Source of the DNA: Pectobacterium polaris
Lineage (GTDB): Bacteria; Pseudomonadota; Gammaproteobacteria; Enterobacterales; Enterobacteriaceae
Length of the DNA stretch: 64,000 nucleotides
Reading direction: 5' to 3'
Assembly: GCF_002307355.1 (NCBI RefSeq)
Contig: NZ_CP017481.1
Location: 2,418,001-2,482,000 of the forward strand
The notes under the pieces were generated by a model. It did no database searches and was not told where the DNA came from. It saw only the letters and a list, made by a program, of their open reading frames with translations. Below are positions 57,790 to 64,000 of the stretch, in pieces (positions within the stretch are counted from its first letter, which is position 1; every line of letters starts with the position of its first letter). The position numbers were made by a program, and so were the translations under genes.

Positions 57790-58509
57790 CTATTTATCGT
57801 GGCGAGTGTGCAGCATGTAGTTCACGTCCACGTTTGGACCCAGTTTAAAGTGGTCCGTCAGCGGATTGTAGTGCAGCCCGGTGATATGCTTTTCACGCAG
57901 CGGTGTACTGTCGACCCAGTGCATCAGTTCTGCTGGGCGAATGAACTTCTTAATGTCGTGCGTGCCGCGCGGTACCATTTTTAGCACGTACTCGGCACCG
58001 ATAACGGCCATCATCCACGCTTTCGCATTGCGGTTGATGGTGGAGAAAAAGACGTGTCCGCCGGGTTTGACCAACTTGGCACAAGCCTGCACCACGGATT
58101 GTGGGTCGGGAACGTGCTCCAGCATTTCCATACAGGTGACGACATCGTAGAGGCCCGGATGAGCGTGTGCATGCGCTTCTACCGTTTCCTGCACGTAATC
58201 GACGGCGACACCGCTTTCCAGCGCATGCAAACGCGCGACCTGCAACGGCTCTGCGCCCATATCGAGCCCGGTGACGTCCGCGCCTTCACGCGCCATGCTT
58301 TCAGCTAAAATGCCGCCGCCGCAGCCGACATCCAGCACTTTCTTGCCGAACAAGCCTTCCGCGTGCAGCGAAATATAGCCAAGACGCAGCGGATTAATGC
58401 GGTGCAATGGTTTGAATTCACCTTCTAAATCCCACCAGCGTGAAGCGATAGCCTCAAATTTGGCAATCTCCTGATGGTCAACGTTCGGAGTTTGATTTTC
58501 TACATTCAT
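57790..58509 (-). CDS. ubiG: UbiG, ubiquinone O-methyltransferase
   Basis: 239 residues. SAM-dependent methyltransferase with motif [14 protein letters not shown], and the [10 protein letters not shown] region; it performs both O-methylations of ubiquinone synthesis, at the membrane with the Ubi complex (EVP membrane-binding segments are not separately judged). Divergent from gyrA, as in E. coli. Confidence 0.95.
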   Translation of the reverse strand: MNVENQTPNVDHQEIAKFEAIASRWWDLEGEFKPLHRINPLRLGYISLHAEGLFGKKVLDVGCGGGILAESMAREGADVTGLDMGAEPLQVARLHALESGVAVDYVQETVEAHAHAHPGLYDVVTCMEMLEHVPDPQSVVQACAKLVKPGGHVFFSTINRNAKAWMMAVIGAEYVLKMVPRGTHDIKKFIRPAELMHWVDSTPLREKHITGLHYNPLTDHFKLGPNVDVNYMLHTRHDK

Positions 58510-58696
58510 GTGTCATCACTGCCTTTCGTCATCTTTATCCTGCCGCGAGTATACTCCCTTCGCGCTGCAACGTGCAGCGGTGTCCGTTTTCTCTAAGGGA
58601 TATCTGAGGAATAAAGTCCATTGGGAAAACAGTCTGTTCAGAGCGGAAGGGAGTTTCCCCCGAAACGGCGGTTTGTGATATAATTTTTCACCTTTT

Positions 58697-58735
58697 GAAC
58701 AGTTCACCTTATCTGAACGGTTCACTTTTCTGAAC
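58697..58735. repeat. three spaced TGAAC motifs upstream of gyrA
   Basis: GAACAGTTC (58697-58705), GAACGGTTC (58715-58723) and TGAAC (58731-58735) occur at 17-18 bp intervals; the first two are palindromic. They lie 36-74 bp before the gyrA start and may be regulator sites or part of the leader. Confidence 0.5.
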
Positions 58736-58755
58736 ACGGGTAGATGCCTAAATAG

Positions 58756-61410
<2,655 letters not shown>

Positions 61411-61441
61411 GCCTTTTTATTAAACCGGAATGAGTAGAGTA

Positions 61442-61468
61442 AGCCAGCGCGATGCGCTGGCTTTTTTT
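61442..61468 (+). terminator. terminator after gyrA
   Basis: AGCCAGCGC-GAT-GCGCTGGCT followed by TTTTTT. Confidence 0.9.
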
Positions 61469-61525
61469 ATCGACTCTCGGTAGTGTATCAGCCAACTGGT
61501 TCTTCCCTTATTCAACGGTATCCAT

Positions 61526-64000
61526 TTGAAATATCTCGCCTCATTCCAGACCACATTAAAGGTGTCCCGCTATTTATTTCGGGTTCTGGCGGTCATGCTG
61601 TGGGTATTGGGCGCGCTGATATCCGTTTTTTATGTCACTAAAGTATTGAATGAAAAAGAATCAGAGCTGCGGCAGGAGTATAACCTCAGCTTTGATCAGT
61701 CGCAGGGTTACATCCGACACGCATCGGATATTGTGCGCGAACTCCAGTATCTGGCGGCAAATCGCCTGATGTTGGCAAGAGAAAAGGCAGAGCCGCCAAC
61801 GGAAGGGGGCCCCGGTGTTTCCGTTTATTCACTCGCTCCCGGCGCAACCTGTTCCACGCAATATGGCGGGAATGCGGCGCTGCTCTCATTGAGCCATTTT
61901 TTCAACGGCTGGCAGGATAATTTCTCTGCCGTCTACGATCTTAATCGGGTCTTTTTTGTCGGCGGCGATCGGCGCTGTATGGTTGATTTTGGCATCCGTA
62001 ACCAGTCGCTCGACCGTGATAACCTGCTTAAAAATGTGCAGGATCGGTTTCAGGATCAGAAGAAGAGTCGCACTCAAACTGGACGCGATGAAACGGTCTA
62101 TTGGATTACCCCTGCCTCTATCCCCGATGTCGGCTATTTATATGCACTGACGCCGATTTATGTGGATAACAAACTGGAAGTCATCATGGGGATTGAACAG
62201 ACGATTCGTCTGGATGACTTCGTCACCATGGGTAAATTTCCGATCAGTGCCCGGCTGCTGGATCAATATAATCAGGTGGTTTTGCAGTTTTCCGATGATA
62301 AAGAGCGGTACGCTTCTTCGGTAGACGGTTATCCCTCCGATCATAACTATTTTGGCTATGTGAATGGGTATGATGAACTCATTCTGAAGAAGTCGCTGTC
62401 GCCGACATCATTCAGCATCGTGTATTCGCTGCCGTTGAAGGTGCTGCTCTCCCATATCAGCGCATTGATGATCAATATGCTGGTACTGAATATGCTCTCG
62501 GCTATCTTGCTGTTTGTGCTGGCGCTGGTGTTTGAGCGGAAAATGCTATTGCCATCGGAAATCAATGCGTTCCAACTGGAAGAAAACGAGCAATTCAACC
62601 GTAAGATTGTCGCATCGGCACCCGTAGGCATTTGTATCCTGCGTATTAATGACGGCACGAACATCCTCAGTAACGAGCTGGCGCACAACTATCTCAACCT
62701 GCTTACCCACGAGGATAGGCTGCGAATTACCCGCATCATTTGCGAGCAGCAGTCTAAGTTTGTTGATGTCATGACCAGCCGCAATCATCACCTGCAAATC
62801 AGCTTTGTCCATTCGCGCTATCGTAATGAAAACGTGGCGATTTGTGTGCTGTTGGACGTCAGTGCACGAGTCAAAATGGAAGAGTCGCTACAGGAAATGG
62901 CGAATGCCGCCGAGCAGGCAAGCCAGTCTAAATCGATGTTTCTTGCCACGGTCAGCCATGAATTGCGTACGCCGCTGTACGGGATTATCGGTAACCTCGA
63001 TTTACTGCAAACCAAATCGTTGCCGCAGGATGCCAACCGTCTGGTTGCCGCGATGAACAACTCTTCCTCACTGCTGCTGAAAATCATCAGCGATATCCTC
63101 GATTTTTCCAAGATTGAGTCGGAGCAGTTGAAGATCGAAGCGTGTGAGTTTGCGCCGCATGAAGTCATCAGCCACATTACCAGCAACTATCTCCCGTTGG
63201 TGGTCAAAAAACGCCTGACGCTGTACTGCTTTATCGATCCCAATGTACCGGTCAGCCTGTTCGGCGATCCCGTACGTTTGCAGCAGGTGTTATCTAACCT
63301 GCTGAGCAACGCCATCAAGTTTACGGACACGGGCTGCATCATTTTCGAAGTCGGCTGCCGCGATGGTTATCTGGAATTTGTGGTGCGTGATACTGGCGTG
63401 GGCATTCAGCCTCGCGAGGCGGTGAAGCTGTTTGATCCGTTCTTCCAGGCTGGGAGCGGTGTTCAGCGTCATTTTCAGGGCACGGGCTTAGGGCTGGCGA
63501 TTTGTGAAAAGCTGGTCAATCTGATGGATGGAGACATTACCATTGAGTCGGAACCTGGGCTTGGCAGCCTGTTTGGTGTCAGAATTCCGCTCTATAAAGC
63601 GCGCTATGCCCCAGCGGCGATCAACGCCAGCCTGCAAGGGAAAACGTGCTGGTTGAGGATACGCAATGCCCGGCTTGAGGCTTATCTGCTGACGCTGTTG
63701 CAGGATCAAGGGTTGCAGGTGGCGCGTTACCAGAACCAAACCGTGTCGCCTGATGATGTGATGATTAGCGATTATGTGTCAGAAGAATCCGTTAACGTTC
63801 GGGCGCATATCGTGATGAGCGGCGCGCATACCGGGTCAGCGCAGGAAGTGAGCAACGGGCACTGGGTGCAAGGGACGTCCACACCTCAACATCTGCCGGA
63901 TTTGCTGGAAAAAATCTATCGTTCAGAGAACGAGGATAAGACTCGTACAGAGATTTCACCGCCGCTGACTAACTATGTGCGAGCTGAGAATGGCGACATT
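61526..64000 (+). CDS. rcsC: RcsC hybrid sensor kinase, 3' end beyond the window
   Basis: 825 codons are open to the edge. The start is a TTG giving (M)KYLASFQTTLKVSRYLFRVLA, which matches E. coli RcsC from its first residue. Order: membrane helix (about 18-40), periplasmic domain, second membrane helix (about 310-335), PAS-like region, histidine kinase with His478 in ATVSHELRTPLYG, N-box NLLSNAIKF, G boxes DTGVGIQ and GTGLGLAIC, and the start of the RcsC ABL domain. The receiver domain lies outside. RcsC feeds phosphate through RcsD to RcsB in the envelope stress response, which controls capsule, motility and, in soft-rot bacteria, virulence. Confidence 0.94.
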   Translation, partial: MKYLASFQTTLKVSRYLFRVLAVMLWVLGALISVFYVTKVLNEKESELRQEYNLSFDQSQGYIRHASDIVRELQYLAANRLMLAREKAEPPTEGGPGVSVYSLAPGATCSTQYGGNAALLSLSHFFNGWQDNFSAVYDLNRVFFVGGDRRCMVDFGIRNQSLDRDNLLKNVQDRFQDQKKSRTQTGRDETVYWITPASIPDVGYLYALTPIYVDNKLEVIMGIEQTIRLDDFVTMGKFPISARLLDQYNQVVLQFSDDKERYASSVDGYPSDHNYFGYVNGYDELILKKSLSPTSFSIVYSLPLKVLLSHISALMINMLVLNMLSAILLFVLALVFERKMLLPSEINAFQLEENEQFNRKIVASAPVGICILRINDGTNILSNELAHNYLNLLTHEDRLRITRIICEQQSKFVDVMTSRNHHLQISFVHSRYRNENVAICVLLDVSARVKMEESLQEMANAAEQASQSKSMFLATVSHELRTPLYGIIGNLDLLQTKSLPQDANRLVAAMNNSSSLLLKIISDILDFSKIESEQLKIEACEFAPHEVISHITSNYLPLVVKKRLTLYCFIDPNVPVSLFGDPVRLQQVLSNLLSNAIKFTDTGCIIFEVGCRDGYLEFVVRDTGVGIQPREAVKLFDPFFQAGSGVQRHFQGTGLGLAICEKLVNLMDGDITIESEPGLGSLFGVRIPLYKARYAPAAINASLQGKTCWLRIRNARLEAYLLTLLQDQGLQVARYQNQTVSPDDVMISDYVSEESVNVRAHIVMSGAHTGSAQEVSNGHWVQGTSTPQHLPDLLEKIYRSENEDKTRTEISPPLTNYVRAENGDI

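Overview
The window is a piece of the chromosome of a soft-rot enterobacterium, most probably Pectobacterium. The evidence is close relatedness of the core genes to Escherichia coli, E. coli-like gene order over long stretches, a secreted family GH28 polygalacturonase with a KdgR-like operator, and an ERIC element. No tRNA, rRNA operon, CRISPR array, insertion sequence or integrase was recognised. Family statements rest on recalled knowledge; no database was searched.

Layout. 1-5600: end of mdlB, the nitrogen-regulated glnK-amtB pair (sigma-54 promoter plus NtrC palindrome), tesB, ybaY, atl. 5767-5880: 4.5S RNA (ffs). 6333-6958: hha-tomB. 7556-7965: the zinc-independent ribosomal protein pair rpmE2-rpmJ2 with a Zur-like palindrome. 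8198-13355: the acrAB efflux operon and divergent acrR. 13411-24745: housekeeping run rsmS, priC, ybaN, apt, dnaX (with its gamma frameshift signal), ybaB, recR, htpG (sigma-32 promoter), adk, hemH, ybaL. 25414-27063: ushA.

27307-36286 is an accessory island: three tandem paralogous phage-fibre-like proteins with conserved ends and different discoidin-like centres (the second frameshifted in a G tract), a remnant of a phage-type protein, and a fibre-like protein carrying an SGNH hydrolase domain. 36609-40114: btsT-yjiX-yjiA (pyruvate uptake cluster). 40396-41778: polygalacturonase. 41886-48824: ybaK, ybaP, a hicAB toxin-antitoxin pair, copA/cueR, ybbJ-qmcA. 49103-53523 is a second, AT-rich accessory stretch: an unknown protein, a trimeric autotransporter adhesin with collagen-like tracts, two small exported proteins and an HTH-like protein. 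53641-64000: yfaE-nrdB-nrdA, ubiG, gyrA and the first part of rcsC, a block that in E. coli lies far from copA/qmcA, so the second island sits at a synteny breakpoint.

Most interesting points: (1) copA carries a complete-looking -1 frameshift signal (SD-like AGGAG, CCCAAAA, immediate TGA, 10-bp stem) placed after its second metal-binding domain, predicting a 139-residue two-domain copper chaperone in addition to the pump; (2) the tandem fibre array looks like a domain-shuffling reservoir; (3) the adhesin locus with its small exported partners may be an uncharacterised surface system.
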